Shown: positions 44,901 through 53,735, numbered from the stretch's first letter. The stretch: DNA of 64,000 bases from Bacteroidales bacterium (GCA_015061115.1 SUXE01000002.1:102692-166691), one strand, 5' to 3'. Translations and numbers: made by a program. The notes: a model not told the origin generated them from the sequence alone.

Positions 44901-46417
44901 ATTGTTGGCACACTCAGATCCCAGCCCTCACCAAGAAGGCCTGTTCCTCCGTCACTGTTGTACTGGATGCCAAGGCTTGGCTGCATGCCATGTCGTGCTG
45001 GTGGCATCTCAAAGCTGTATGATAGGTTAGCGCTACCTCTGTTGTTGGCTGTAGGTGGCGCGATGCTCTGGATCTTCGCTGTTGGGTCGGCAAGTTTGAG
45101 GTCGCTCATCATAGTAGGTGTGAAGCCCTGTGTCTCTGGCGACTCTGGTGCCTGGATCACGCCGTTGATCATATCTGTGAAGTGGTTGGTGCGCGACACG
45201 ATAAGGTTGTTCTCCTTGTCGATCGAATCTCTCTTCAACGCCACCCAGTGCTTCGTGTCAAGGTCGAAATAGTAGGTGCGGATGTCATTCTCTGTATATC
45301 CGCTCGGAATCTTCGTTCTGTCGTATTTTAGGCTGACCACGGCTCCCTCTCCGTCGAAATGCGCTCCGTGAGGCAGGAATCGGTATCCCTCTACCCCATC
45401 AGTCACATTGGTCATTCCAAGATCCAATGCAGGAAGGTCTTTGTGACGCAAATTGGTCATCGTGATCTTCATATCTTTCTTCACCACTCCGCTGTCCACA
45501 TTCAAAGTGGCTGCGACATCCTGCACTTTATTGTTCTCTTTCTTCGCTAATGAAAACTCTTTCTGTGTCTGCTTCTCTGATTTATTGACGCATATCAATC
45601 GTGTAGACGCGATGCATCCAGGCACAGTTGTGGCATGGAATGTCTTGCTTGCGTCTCCACATGTGATTCTGACATCCTCGTCGTCGCCAGAAATCAAAGC
45701 CTCGAATGAGCCATGTGTCAGCTCATACTCCTTGCCTGCGATATTGACAGATTTTGCCTTCGCGTTCTTCACAAAACCTCTCACATACACCTCTCCGTCC
45801 AATTTTGAAGCTGTGGCGACGATATTGCCAGACGCTGTGTTTGCTGATATTGCGATCTTTAGGTTTGAAATCTTATAGCCATAGTTGGCGCTGTCCGGCA
45901 ACGTGAACATGATTCTGTTCTTGCCTTTCACAAGCCATGCCGCGTCTATCTCCTCGCTCACCGACGAGCGTTTATCCGACGAGTATGCCACCATACCACC
46001 CATTGCGGTACGGTCGTTGATGCTCAGAGCCACACCAGTCGATCCTGCGACTCCCTCTACATCGTAGCTTAGAACCACCTTGTCGCTCGATGAGAATGAA
46101 GACGGAATAACGACTTCAAAGATGTTGTCTTCTGGATTGTCTATGGAATTGCCGCCATACAATCCGACCACACCACTCTTCTGCAATGAGGCATACTCAC
46201 CGTATGATGGCTTGACAACTTCAGCCTGGACACTTTCTGTCTCATGCTCCACCGTCGGCTCACTCTCGCTCACAACATCCTTTTTCACATTCGTCTTTCT
46301 TTCCTTCCTGACATCAGTAGTCTTGCCACCCTCCTCTTGAAGGCTGGAATATGTCTTTGCCACTGCGCACCCTATGACAGCGGAGAAAAGCAGAATCGCA
46401 ATATTTTTAGCTTTCAT
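35927..46417 (-). CDS. Giant Tc-B/Rhs fusion with M91-like metallopeptidase tip
   Basis: A 3496-aa exported protein (signal: NIAILLFSAVIGCAVAKTYS). Domains in order: N-terminal beta region; SpvB domain from about residue 445 (SIAPPTANNRGSANLSYSFE, GLLGEGWDLSVP); six DxDGDG/DxNGDG FG-GAP-type calcium motifs at about 859, 944, 1672, 1769, 1872 and 1989; Tc-B-type middle (TPFGGRYELEY about 2024, ERDFYGF about 2085); YD repeats about 2220-2905; Rhs core with SFLWDEENRL about 3002 and LDNETGLYYYGARYLDPTG about 3215; DPDG at 3256. The 239-aa tip has LVLGHELSHVIDF (36227-36241) and MENRMRSEARLPLREFY, an HExxH plus terminal pattern like M91/NleD effectors. Known Rhs and Tc proteins form a shell that encloses the toxin. 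This is the only full-length Rhs gene here, and the template core for all silent cassettes. Toxin family call is moderately sure. Confidence 0.88.
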   Translation of the reverse strand: MKAKNIAILLFSAVIGCAVAKTYSSLQEEGGKTTDVRKERKTNVKKDVVSESEPTVEHETESVQAEVVKPSYGEYASLQKSGVVGLYGGNSIDNPEDNIFEVVIPSSFSSSDKVVLSYDVEGVAGSTGVALSINDRTAMGGMVAYSSDKRSSVSEEIDAAWLVKGKNRIMFTLPDSANYGYKISNLKIAISANTASGNIVATASKLDGEVYVRGFVKNAKAKSVNIAGKEYELTHGSFEALISGDDEDVRITCGDASKTFHATTVPGCIASTRLICVNKSEKQTQKEFSLAKKENNKVQDVAATLNVDSGVVKKDMKITMTNLRHKDLPALDLGMTNVTDGVEGYRFLPHGAHFDGEGAVVSLKYDRTKIPSGYTENDIRTYYFDLDTKHWVALKRDSIDKENNLIVSRTNHFTDMINGVIQAPESPETQGFTPTMMSDLKLADPTAKIQSIAPPTANNRGSANLSYSFEMPPARHGMQPSLGIQYNSDGGTGLLGEGWDLSVPTISVETRWGVPRYDDILETETYLMDGSMLVLDNGGVNYLAHRALNQIKRSEVKRTDGAVTFHPRKEGSFSKIVRLGNSPAEYTWVVTDKSGMKYYYGKKNADGSMKGVLMGKNHEGKDVIAEWKLVRVQEFHGDWIEYEYETAYVDKFSAKSLRLSSVSAGNSGEKAHTVVSFSYATSVKDVKSNNNISSKTTTSGRYGFFTGQDYLLTNVSVFYDNETNPLRSYAFDYEKGMFESVLLSKVRHMVGKKEISNNHFEYHNNISESDGKYFGSSSPVQIRQDNDDNIKVDVYGPNFLAKVTGNLSALGTSSSLSGSFDVYGGVGLNDGHLEAKSNTVGAAYSCNHSTSAGAVTYMDIDGDGLSDLVYKDGDTKNIYYRPCLGKDKFGGAIPVNGISELSKTSSKTRSIGGKLVAGLGNLSVSLGYDHGSTESTTSVYFSDVNGDGLVDLVDEGTVKFNRLEWSESNNRYIPVFEENSGKTANPIYASGFKYEPSQEKINELNAKTIENAKQSPMHDVVRVWVAPYDGNVTFSGKASLVGNNSDGVVLSVQNEETLIKRINITDKNTDISVSSTAPIPVKKGDRLFFRIQSGDKFDSNGEDDNVVWSPVVTYVENFGTDVNGLSLSTYDSEKDFFLHMNNFASIQLKSNYNGYDVAKFILDVNKKVDLTDNFDVEVVLSEMKLPSESTSESEQNTSREFLLAKYEFDGKKGKQEIIKENLFSLEDIKDGYVYSLSCNLKTKSNIDFNNVEVSPRIEYTGHDDDGNEVSETQKFISGFSIFANELYHGTERTITPVLSQIEGDNNVWFDGISIEEDPSETEKMMTWKEKHVVSVDKDNKETEEDVDVTAPLSTVLSEFYVVPQFEFEGENVKNVPVRLVLKKDGKCEHISFELDENGSYLPVQLQKENSLLSEYLLNNDDENFSGVWLEYYTDSEFEVNVLKSELKVYANHTTNYEYTIVDQYGNETTGTKESTVSLYDAKLENIAFHGILSDLKFGPLYRNWGQFGYIANEFTDNDKGKTYYRYKEDLDLEYLRNDVNAEYTEGLQDKDPEYFEDQNNIPNIDKDENAFVTMTPDAATEMWVGLPKKLEKGKQVSINGVGKTTMLSSRLDDQEVIAKDPMERFSDIPANGACGIDLVSEASSNGGNVGAFGYSCSIDFDGEGGSKNGFVDMNGDGYPDIIENGTVKYTNPLGGLSDLTISSNELLDQSQSQGLGVGKGFAVHTFPCDSKTAGPGFINNQSIAREASVEASVSFGGRIGREKNKYAMVDMNGDGLLDKVSMSDDEMSVSYNIGYGFSDKISLVNKNIFSEENKKDINIRKSFSLSRNKGGSGSFMEKISNLATGHTYCAGSISGGLSGSSTSTSTLCDLRDINGDGLPDLVVSGILAAPSNTSFPINLLTKIPQLGDLIGDVNPKGSRVYINTGNGFEQAPIETEHKEEFVLGTSSANSASINGDATIGFPAVFVKIVASGGGAASGSYSTTDRAFGDFNGDGFPDVLESEKIDDLKVRLSNIGATNKLKSVTTPFGGRYELEYIHSTPTQQHPGGKWVMSKLTVTDTQRDKADCPSVVTEFDYSGGKRDRRERDFYGFAEVRTKRMNVNEEGNSVVESQIVQNYDTTNYYTSGTAIGSYVCDADQMHFFSKETSKLKMYDVSGKGNITNERDVAATTLDDEASRIFVAPVKSTTMRFEPKNDEGNENGESGENEIKDDNVTTNIIENTYGDFGNLTEYKYTDGITNASYTTTIQYKDYDEETGVFGLPIDVVVKSGDQTMRHVSAEYDMLDNNKESGYNPTSMTKMTQYLGGETAEVEFKYDTLGNIIEKIMPQATGGNLMNKRMTYTYEYDKKHRMYPIRVTDGFGYRSDIFNYDYRYGIPLSVKDMNGFITEYEIDDLGRVTKVIAPNELSSGAPYTIKYEYFSGDKIRMAKTYHYDPQHEDQAMITVNIVDGFGRELQARKSAEIDGDDKFMIVSGKTTFDALGRELSHYAPTTCLKSEMENLTCKFSDLKLDLTTYDAFDRPNEKTVYDEKGTPYVTKMEYSIDDDKLKTTITDAEGMVADAYTDGTEHTLKTVKHHKDKDGGDPATTEFDFDGIGQLLKVTDPAGKFTEYTYDMAGRKLSVDNLSAGKTTFTYDNLGNVLTKTTGKGDVVTYKYEYNRLVEQIYGNDKWKNNVKYTYGGVDAKHNRVGRLALVEDGSGAQEYFYGKMGEVEKIRRTIIIPGVDVATYTTEWKYDSWNRIQEMIYPDGEKIKYYYNLGGQLKKILGQKNYICTYIDEIKYDEYEQRSFIRYGNGTETTYKYEDGLRRLKNMTVANKEEKVFLNNTYTYDKVNNILSVVNAIDKEKALNAEIGGTTSHTYTYDDWHRLKTATGNFNSFDGSKTANYHLEMGYDNLYNIMSKKMTMTQTNLQFAGTLSAGHEFNYNYSNDNPMQLASVETKQYNVDRTNMDPNDNFDPEQELLKNLHTQDYEFDDNGNMVSVSVAKKKNEEENPEGEQEATEEKDVLKSFLWDEENRLLAVNNNGSVSCYFYDAAGERTVKLTSETEMVHVNGKKVGGNDAVTKFTAYVSPYFVVSNGGAYTKHIYAASQRIASKLGNEDGFGADPRRVEMAGGKKISDFQKGNVGERFKALGYEYSAPEKEKVEKDSTMDSEEPENLVFFYHPDHLGSTSYVTDADGNIAQHVEYIPYGEVFVEERNNSFSTNYLFNAKELDNETGLYYYGARYLDPTGAMWLSVDPMWEKYAGMSPYNYCMGNPVKMVDPDGNAPFVKNDEDGEFYAYDYDKDAFYPMGSLGYYDDRDNNKYTPGENSFLNKFRNEYRQLNDKTETGKEIVDYFRTHNCYIESYDSNANVDGYKGSHTNSTDLFTIYLDLNSCYDQRVPTLSGMFPLFTPKWLVLGHELSHVIDFQSRGSAARAVDFGGFMNSEIYATHMENRMRSEARLPLREFYDNNYPDTRLIEPLTSGIYRSVAYRDNDNSPSFYNNYNRINDRRYFMPTKYKPSF

Positions 46418-46449
46418 ATAGCTTTATATGTCTATTTTTTTACCTTTTT

Positions 46450-49400
46450 TTATCTTCCAAACGCATCTCTTACCTGATGCAACTCGTTATTTAGCTCAAA
46501 CATCGGAACGACCATATCGTTGGCAATGTCTCTCATATACTCATTCGAACGAATAAGAGGTATGAATTTCAAATCATCTGATTTGTAAATTCTCTCCGTA
46601 TTATCTGCGTTCTTATAAATCTCAAGCACCATTTTCTTGTCCTTGTCAAAAAGACCGACCAAATTGTTGTCTCTATCCACTCCATACACGTAGATGTCAG
46701 TCTCTTCATTATCCTCACCATCATCCACATTCGCATTTCTCAACTGCGGATAATCGAATGGTTTGTGCTCGACAGAAAATTCATCTCCTACAGTAGCGAC
46801 TCTCTCCTGAATTGCATCACCTGATGTCAATGTATGAAGTGCCTCATAATCGACCTCATATCCGATCTCATCTGCATTCGAACCGGCTCTTTCTATTCTC
46901 ACCGGCCGCGCTCCATAGCTGAACGTATCCACCACTTTTGTGATGACTCTCTCTCCGTTAAGGAAGACATGCTTCACACAAAGGCTGTCCTGATCCTCAA
47001 AATATGGATTCACAATCAGGTGCTTGTCTTCAATAAGTGAACTTACTCCGCTAAGCTGACCATTGACATAAATCTTCTCGTTTAAAGCTCCAATATTCAT
47101 TGCCAAGTTGCCCGACATATCATAGAAATATGAGCTCAAATAACCATCATTGGAAATGGCCGCCATTCCAGAATTTTCATCAAATCCTTCTTTGACATCT
47201 CCCATACAGCTGTCCAACTTGGTTAGTCCGACACTGGATTGGTCACCACCTTCGATGCTATAAACTGGCTTATTATCATTATCATATAGCACCGTCTTCG
47301 TCATTCCATTATGGAACGTGACCTCCTTCAATCTGCCAAGATAATCATAGGTGACATCATCAATATATTTATAATCAAAATTCTTATGTTCATCTACCTT
47401 AAACGTTTTGCTTCCATTTACTTTGTTTGCAAGACCTGCATTATTAAACGAATAAGTCAAGATTTCACCATCAGGATAAATCATTTCCAAAAGACGACCC
47501 CAAGTGTCGTACTTGAACTCTGTCACATAAGTAAGGATCTTTCCGTTAGGCACGATCATTGTTCTTCTCACCTTTGCCACATTACCTTGTTGGTTGTAGA
47601 AATACTCATCAACGACAGATGAATTATAGCTCAAAGCCACACGATTGCGTCTGCCATACGACGAATTCTTATTTCCATAAATATTTGTGACATTTGCCGA
47701 CGGAATTCTTGGATACTTTATCTCCGTTAGATTGTCGAGTTCATATACATACGAAATCACATCTCCAGAAGGTGTCGTCTTGGAAATCACATTTCCTGCA
47801 TTGTCGTAAGCGTAAGAGGTCGTTGTGAAATTCTTTCTGTCTTTCACCTCTGTGATATTGCCAAGCATATCATAAGTGTAAACATAATCGCTGTTGTTGT
47901 CTGCATACCTGGTCACACGTCCGACAGCGTCGTAATCGAAAATCTGAACATTTTTATTTCCAAACCTATCAAGAGACTCCAGTCTCTTAACACGTCCAAC
48001 TTCATCAAATTTAGTAGGAGTATACTTCACAGAATCCCCACTCTCAGGCATGGTCTTCTCGTATGGCTTAATCAAATGTGTCTGCTGCGCCAACACATCA
48101 TAAAGGGTGGCATCATAAACAGTAGGCACTTCATTTTTCCTATACAATTCTCTACCCACTCCATCCACATACAATGATGTAGCAAGTTTGTCATTTTCAG
48201 GATTATATTCATCATAACGTTTCAATTGGATTGAAGACGGTGTTGTAATCACATTATTACAGTAACACTCGACAAAAGCAACAGTATCGCCAAAATGCAA
48301 ATTGTCCAGATCAAATGTCAGTTTACAAGTATCCATCATCACAACACTCTCATTTTCGCCGGAAAGCAATTCAGTAAGTTTCTCTCTTGTAGCATCACTC
48401 AGCAATGCATTCTTGACAGAATCCTTGATCTCTATATCTACCCCCAGTTTAAGAGTGTCTTTACGGTCGATTCCCATAGTTTTTCTATCCCAGACAACAT
48501 CAACATCACTGAATTCTGAGGCCGCAGAATAGATCTTTTCTCTGTTTCCTGCCGCATTGTCTATTCTGATAGGCGAAACGACGGTGTCCACGATAGCATT
48601 AAATCTATATCCGAACTTCTTCACATATCCGTTTATATCACGGATTGTCTTTGGCTGTCCGATCGTATAGTCATAATCCTCCATGTGCGACGTGAATCCG
48701 CGAGAATCCGCCACACCTGTCTGGTACTGGTTGAATCGTCTGTCATATTCATAGTAGTAGGTCAACGACTCTTTGGCACCTTCGTTGTTCAACGGCATCA
48801 CACATTTTACCATGTTGCCGAACTCGTCATAAGTCAAGTCGTATGATATAAACGTATTCTCGTCTTTATACCTCATAAATGTGGCATGTGTTTTTTCGTC
48901 ATTATCATATTTCAACTCTTCCCTAAACACATTGTTACCATTGTCCGACACGACAAATGTCACTCGCTTTCCATCTTCTGTTATATTTACCTGCTGGCTA
49001 ATAGAACCAGAATTGTAATTGTAAGAGATATAATTTTTATTCTTTATGTATCTTACATTATAATTTTGTTCGCCGCTCACAGTCATCTTAAATGAACAAT
49101 TTTCATAAGCAAATTCTTTTGTCCTTAGATTACGTCCATTCGGCTCATAGGCAATCTCTTTTTCCACCAATGGCGATTCACTTTCATAAACAGACCCACT
49201 ATTAGAAATATAATGACGTTTCATTGTCTGCATAACAGTATCCACATCATTCACAATCTTATTGTTAATAGTGTCCATGTTATATGTATAGACAGTGTCA
49301 AAAAAGACAACTATTGTTTTTTTCTCATCTTCTGTTTCTCCCGTCTTTTTCTCTACCGGCTCTATCTCAAACACTTTTCCGTTGGCATACGAGTATCTGT

Positions 49401-50766
49401 TCAAAACCAACGGTCCATCCTGACGGTAACCATCGTTTATCTTCAGATAATTCATCACCAACACAGTGTCTCCTTTTTCTGTGGTTTCATCCGATTCTTC
49501 TCCAGAGCCTTCACCCGTCGCCTCATTTTCCGAAGTAGTATTGAATATCTCCCTTCCATAATTGACGGTATAGCAAGCGCCAAGAGGTGTGTGTGCCACT
49601 TTCAGCAAATCTGTTCTGTCGACCCTGAAATTATCTATTCTCGACCTAACACCTTCAACATCATCTGTCAACACAGGATCCACATAAATATCCGTCAACT
49701 CATCAAGCAGTTCGATAGTCTTTTTATCGTCGTAATACTCGAATTCATGCTCAAAGCTTTTTTTACTAGACTCTTCACCAACTGTATATATAAAATTCTG
49801 GGTTACAGATTTCAACAAATATTTAGACTTATTTTTCTTCTTATCGGCTGCCTCCACATTATTATTGAATGTATAATTGCAAAAGGACTCGTATCGCTCT
49901 TCTTTTTCTTCTCTGGCATCCTTCTTTGTGAATTCATACTTCTCTTTTGATGTCTGAATCTGAATTTCATTAAGCAAGCCATTATCTTTATAGCTGAACT
50001 TGATCTTGACATGTGGAATCATATCCTCCTTATACTTGCATGCGATGTAGTCTACTTTCACATAGTTTCTTTTGGCATCAACAGGAGTATCTTTCTCATT
50101 AGTATAATAATACTTGATAGAATCTCCTTTATATGCTGAATTGTCAAGCACAAACAATTTAGGGTCTTTCGACTTGACAAAAGTATAAATGATATCATCC
50201 TCTGTTATGGTAATTTTTTTACCGTCTTCTTTCTTCTCAATATTTCCATATCCGGCATATCGGCAATCAGAATTAGAATACTTCTTGTAATTCCAGATAT
50301 AAGAATTATCATCAGAGTCATCCTTCTGCAAAATGAACTTGCCAATTGTCCAGCCGAGTCCAAGCATACCCTGCTCCTTCATCTCGCTCACATAGCGGAT
50401 GTCGAAAGCAGGAGACATGTGTGATCTCTCAGGCGGTGTCTGAATACGGTATCTCAGATTGACACTACCATGTGAATTGGAACGTGGCGGACGGATCACC
50501 TCAATCGCGTCTGCTATATTCTTAGGAGCAAGTGCATTCATCTCAGCCTCCGAGAAATGAAAAGGCTTGGTCATCTTCGGTTTTCTGATGAAGCTGTCAA
50601 CAATCGCCGTCATCTCAGGCATCTTGAACGGACCGAAATCAAATCCATCCATCACTCCTTGACGTACAATGTCTTCTCTTTGTGTGACGGCAGGCTCATG
50701 CTGCGGCACTGCCATCACCAAATTTGCTATAAAGAGAAATATCAAACTATACGAAATTCTTTTCAT
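46450..50766 (-). CDS. SpvB/YD-repeat protein without Rhs core or toxin tip
   Basis: A 1438-aa exported protein (SYSLIFLFIANLVMAVP signal). Residues about 80-150 form an SpvB-like domain (VIRPPRSNSHGSVNLRYRIQ, EQGMLGLGWTIGKF). The middle is a long variable region, and YD-repeat sequence is clear at about 920-1120 (YDAVGRVTRYAD, YTYDMLGNITEVKD, YDNAGNVISKTTPSG). It ends ELHQVRDAFGR without the GARYLDPTG core or a tip. It lies 32 nt upstream of the giant Rhs gene in the same operon. It may be a shell or partner subunit that works with the giant protein; that role is inference. It is too complete and too long to be a decayed copy. Confidence 0.78.
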   Translation of the reverse strand: MKRISYSLIFLFIANLVMAVPQHEPAVTQREDIVRQGVMDGFDFGPFKMPEMTAIVDSFIRKPKMTKPFHFSEAEMNALAPKNIADAIEVIRPPRSNSHGSVNLRYRIQTPPERSHMSPAFDIRYVSEMKEQGMLGLGWTIGKFILQKDDSDDNSYIWNYKKYSNSDCRYAGYGNIEKKEDGKKITITEDDIIYTFVKSKDPKLFVLDNSAYKGDSIKYYYTNEKDTPVDAKRNYVKVDYIACKYKEDMIPHVKIKFSYKDNGLLNEIQIQTSKEKYEFTKKDAREEKEERYESFCNYTFNNNVEAADKKKNKSKYLLKSVTQNFIYTVGEESSKKSFEHEFEYYDDKKTIELLDELTDIYVDPVLTDDVEGVRSRIDNFRVDRTDLLKVAHTPLGACYTVNYGREIFNTTSENEATGEGSGEESDETTEKGDTVLVMNYLKINDGYRQDGPLVLNRYSYANGKVFEIEPVEKKTGETEDEKKTIVVFFDTVYTYNMDTINNKIVNDVDTVMQTMKRHYISNSGSVYESESPLVEKEIAYEPNGRNLRTKEFAYENCSFKMTVSGEQNYNVRYIKNKNYISYNYNSGSISQQVNITEDGKRVTFVVSDNGNNVFREELKYDNDEKTHATFMRYKDENTFISYDLTYDEFGNMVKCVMPLNNEGAKESLTYYYEYDRRFNQYQTGVADSRGFTSHMEDYDYTIGQPKTIRDINGYVKKFGYRFNAIVDTVVSPIRIDNAAGNREKIYSAASEFSDVDVVWDRKTMGIDRKDTLKLGVDIEIKDSVKNALLSDATREKLTELLSGENESVVMMDTCKLTFDLDNLHFGDTVAFVECYCNNVITTPSSIQLKRYDEYNPENDKLATSLYVDGVGRELYRKNEVPTVYDATLYDVLAQQTHLIKPYEKTMPESGDSVKYTPTKFDEVGRVKRLESLDRFGNKNVQIFDYDAVGRVTRYADNNSDYVYTYDMLGNITEVKDRKNFTTTSYAYDNAGNVISKTTPSGDVISYVYELDNLTEIKYPRIPSANVTNIYGNKNSSYGRRNRVALSYNSSVVDEYFYNQQGNVAKVRRTMIVPNGKILTYVTEFKYDTWGRLLEMIYPDGEILTYSFNNAGLANKVNGSKTFKVDEHKNFDYKYIDDVTYDYLGRLKEVTFHNGMTKTVLYDNDNKPVYSIEGGDQSSVGLTKLDSCMGDVKEGFDENSGMAAISNDGYLSSYFYDMSGNLAMNIGALNEKIYVNGQLSGVSSLIEDKHLIVNPYFEDQDSLCVKHVFLNGERVITKVVDTFSYGARPVRIERAGSNADEIGYEVDYEALHTLTSGDAIQERVATVGDEFSVEHKPFDYPQLRNANVDDGEDNEETDIYVYGVDRDNNLVGLFDKDKKMVLEIYKNADNTERIYKSDDLKFIPLIRSNEYMRDIANDMVVPMFELNNELHQVRDAFGR

Positions 50767-50775
50767 CTTGCTCTA

Positions 50776-53724
50776 TTATCTAACGATGAATTGTTTACTA
50801 ACGGTTCCAGCTCCAGACTTAACAGAAATGACATATGTTCCATCTCCAGGAATAGTCAACTGTTTCTGGTACTCATCCGAACCATCTTCTGTTTTAACAT
50901 AATCCACATCAACTGGAACTGATGATCCGCTAGGACTTACAACATACACCTCTTTATCCTTATACTCACTTGGCAATGTCAACACAAGATTCACCTTGTG
51001 TGTTCCATTCGTAGACGATTGTACTGCAAGATTTTCCACGCCACGATTATTTATGCCTTTTCCTTCTTCACACACCATTACAATTTCTTCTTCATACAAG
51101 CCAACCTCTTGGAATGACAAATGTTCGCTATCAACAAAATTCTGAGTATGTACATTTTCTACAACTGGAGCCCATCCATTGATAGAGATTTGTTCCAAAG
51201 AAAGATTTTTCACTGTTTTTCCATCTGCCGTCTCTACTGCCCAATATAGATTACCGTACTCATTATGAATAATATCGAAAGCAAATTCATTTTGCACATA
51301 CACCTTCGCTTGCAATTGATCGTTTCCGACAACCTTAACTTCATCTCCATTGTTTATAGACATGCCTTCACCTGTGACAACGCCATTCTCAACCTTGTAA
51401 ATCTTACCATCCTCAATCTTGACTCCACAGAAGATATTTATATTATCAAAATCTCTTGTGAAACCAGACAAACTGTATGCTTGTGCATCTCCAACAGTCC
51501 AAGTAGCACTCAGTTGTGACTTTTCATTGAAATGTGACATAAATGAAATTTTTTCATTGTTCACAGGTTTTACTCCATCTTTTTCTACAATATTAAATTT
51601 ATAGACACCATCAAATGGTGCAGTATATAATTTAAAAGTGCCTTCCCATAAATTTGTTATTTCATATGATCCACTAATTAGTTGTCGTTCTGAACTCTTA
51701 ACCGCATTTTTTTCAGGTCCGATCAAGGTATAAGCATACGTATCGTCATCAGGGAATGTAATCATAATGCTTCCTTGAGAATAACAAGCAGGCCTCGTCA
51801 CTGTTACTTCAGGATCCTTATTAACCTCAATCTCTTCCTCTTCTGGATCACCAGAGACAGCAAAAGTGAAATATGTGAATTCGCCTCCTGTCTTCCAATC
51901 CAAGTTTTCAAACAGCACTTTGGAACGAGTTTTGTCTTTCGACGTCATTCTATAGATTCGCAAATTCGCCTCCTCGTCTTGGAAATCCTCTTTATCACTC
52001 ATCAAAAGATAGATTTTGCCATTGGTATATAGATTCATTGATTCCACCATGCCATAACACAACTCCATATAGTCGTTGTTCACATTATCCGACATGACGT
52101 GAAACTCGTTCAGCTCAACAGCCTTGCCTTTTGACGCAATCTCCATTGTCCACTCCGCAGGTGTCTGATTTTGTTCGACACGAGTAGACGGAATGATTTC
52201 TCCATTCTTGCGGACATACAATACGCTTCCTTTCTTCACAACGTCAATCAAATCTTTTCTTTTGTAGCTGACATTCACATCATTACCGTTGACACTGATA
52301 TTGCCACTGGCAGCAAACTTGAAGACCTGTCCGCCCAATGTCACTGTCACGTCGCCATTCAACGCTCCCGACACCCATGATATCTCACCCTTGTTCACAA
52401 ATGCTGGCATATTATCGATTGTGGCATTCGCTCCCTCTTTCACTTTGATATTGTAAGATCCAGCAAACTTCTCCTCGACCTCACCCACATTCTCCGGCAA
52501 TTCGATACTCACATGTTCGCCATCTGAATATTCTTGACTCAAATTCTTCAATTTCCAGATTCGTTTAAGTGGAATATACTTCTGTGGCACCTCACCTGTC
52601 TGCTCAAAATTGACTGCACTTTCAGATGTTGCAGACAGTGTTTTCTCTTCACTCTCTTCAAATTTAATCTGGGATTTATTGTCTGCGAACATGATAAGAG
52701 TTTTATCTCCAAACTCTCCATATCGTCCAGCGACGAGAAGATTCTCGTTTGCCGACTTGTTATAAAAACTGTTTTTATAATAGGTGTCTTTCAAATAAAG
52801 CGGAGTCTCTCTCTCTGATGTAGTGGTCCATGGCTGAATGAAATTATAGCTGTCCATTCTTCCATAGCCACACACTCTTGTATAATTGTCTTTTTTCCAT
52901 ACCACACCCTTATTTCCATACTCTTCATCCAGAGTATAGTCCACATCCAAAGTGATACCATACTTCAAAGCAAGGTATGTTTCAGCCTCCAGTCTTGCTT
53001 CATTTGTCAAAGCCTTGTCGTATACAAGCAATTCAGGCACGCTCATATTTCTCTTCGCTTTTTCCGCGTCCTTAAATGTCTCCGAATCAAACGAGCCTAC
53101 CTTCGATGTCACTCCGTCGACATATTGTCCTCCGATACTTATATTATTGAAAGTCGACGCTACTGTTTGACGTGGATTAGTGCTCTTTGTGTACGACATG
53201 ATTCGAAGAGACTTCTGCTGCTCATCTTTATTCGCAGCCTTAAGGTTTCTATCCTTGTAGCCGAACGATTTGCGAGAAGAAGACGACGGATGGATCACAT
53301 TAGCTTTTGTAATCACAGTCTCGTCATCATCCGTGCCATTTGACATATTCAAAACGAATCCATCCTCAGTGTGGTCGTCCTCGGAAGAGTATCCATACAC
53401 ACCGATCACCGTCGCTTTCTGCAATCCCGTGCCTTCAATCCTCAGCAAGGAGTTGGCATCGTCTGTAAACGGAAATGAAGGATAGAAATTGTAAGTATAA
53501 ATATCAGATCTGCCATTCACGCGCTCCTGCTCATTGAGATTCAATTTGACATTGTTTCCATTCAGATCCTTCCAGAAATAATTATTGTCTGGGTCGCTGC
53601 TCACAGATGACGTGCGCATCCATACGTATGGAGTCTGCAATCCAGTTTTGTTTTCCGCATATAGTGGCAAAAAAGATTCAATGACAGCACCAACAACAGC
53701 CATCAAACAAATTCTATTCTTCAT
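50776..53724 (-). CDS. Exported ConA/LamG-like protein of the Rhs operon
   Basis: A 982-aa protein with a signal peptide (ICLMAVVGAVIESFLPLYA). Residues about 25-260 look like a concanavalin-type jelly roll of the kind found in Bacteroidota surface proteins (NNISIGGQYVDGV, VPELLVYDKALTNEARLEAE, TYLALKYGITL). The middle has several beta-sandwich-like stretches, and the last 80 residues (LVLTLPSEYKDKEVYVVSPS, GDGTYVISVKSGAGTVSKQF) look like a C-terminal sorting or Ig-like domain ending KQFIVR. It might be a T9SS cargo. Gaps to neighbours are 9 and 11 nt. Function unknown; perhaps surface anchoring or target binding. Confidence 0.7.
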   Translation of the reverse strand: MKNRICLMAVVGAVIESFLPLYAENKTGLQTPYVWMRTSSVSSDPDNNYFWKDLNGNNVKLNLNEQERVNGRSDIYTYNFYPSFPFTDDANSLLRIEGTGLQKATVIGVYGYSSEDDHTEDGFVLNMSNGTDDDETVITKANVIHPSSSSRKSFGYKDRNLKAANKDEQQKSLRIMSYTKSTNPRQTVASTFNNISIGGQYVDGVTSKVGSFDSETFKDAEKAKRNMSVPELLVYDKALTNEARLEAETYLALKYGITLDVDYTLDEEYGNKGVVWKKDNYTRVCGYGRMDSYNFIQPWTTTSERETPLYLKDTYYKNSFYNKSANENLLVAGRYGEFGDKTLIMFADNKSQIKFEESEEKTLSATSESAVNFEQTGEVPQKYIPLKRIWKLKNLSQEYSDGEHVSIELPENVGEVEEKFAGSYNIKVKEGANATIDNMPAFVNKGEISWVSGALNGDVTVTLGGQVFKFAASGNISVNGNDVNVSYKRKDLIDVVKKGSVLYVRKNGEIIPSTRVEQNQTPAEWTMEIASKGKAVELNEFHVMSDNVNNDYMELCYGMVESMNLYTNGKIYLLMSDKEDFQDEEANLRIYRMTSKDKTRSKVLFENLDWKTGGEFTYFTFAVSGDPEEEEIEVNKDPEVTVTRPACYSQGSIMITFPDDDTYAYTLIGPEKNAVKSSERQLISGSYEITNLWEGTFKLYTAPFDGVYKFNIVEKDGVKPVNNEKISFMSHFNEKSQLSATWTVGDAQAYSLSGFTRDFDNINIFCGVKIEDGKIYKVENGVVTGEGMSINNGDEVKVVGNDQLQAKVYVQNEFAFDIIHNEYGNLYWAVETADGKTVKNLSLEQISINGWAPVVENVHTQNFVDSEHLSFQEVGLYEEEIVMVCEEGKGINNRGVENLAVQSSTNGTHKVNLVLTLPSEYKDKEVYVVSPSGSSVPVDVDYVKTEDGSDEYQKQLTIPGDGTYVISVKSGAGTVSKQFIVR

Positions 53725-53735
53725 TTTATTTCATT

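Noticed and set aside
49213..49950. Plus-strand 245-aa frame
   Set aside because: Antisense to the coding sequence of the 1438-aa YD-repeat protein, with no recognisable features.
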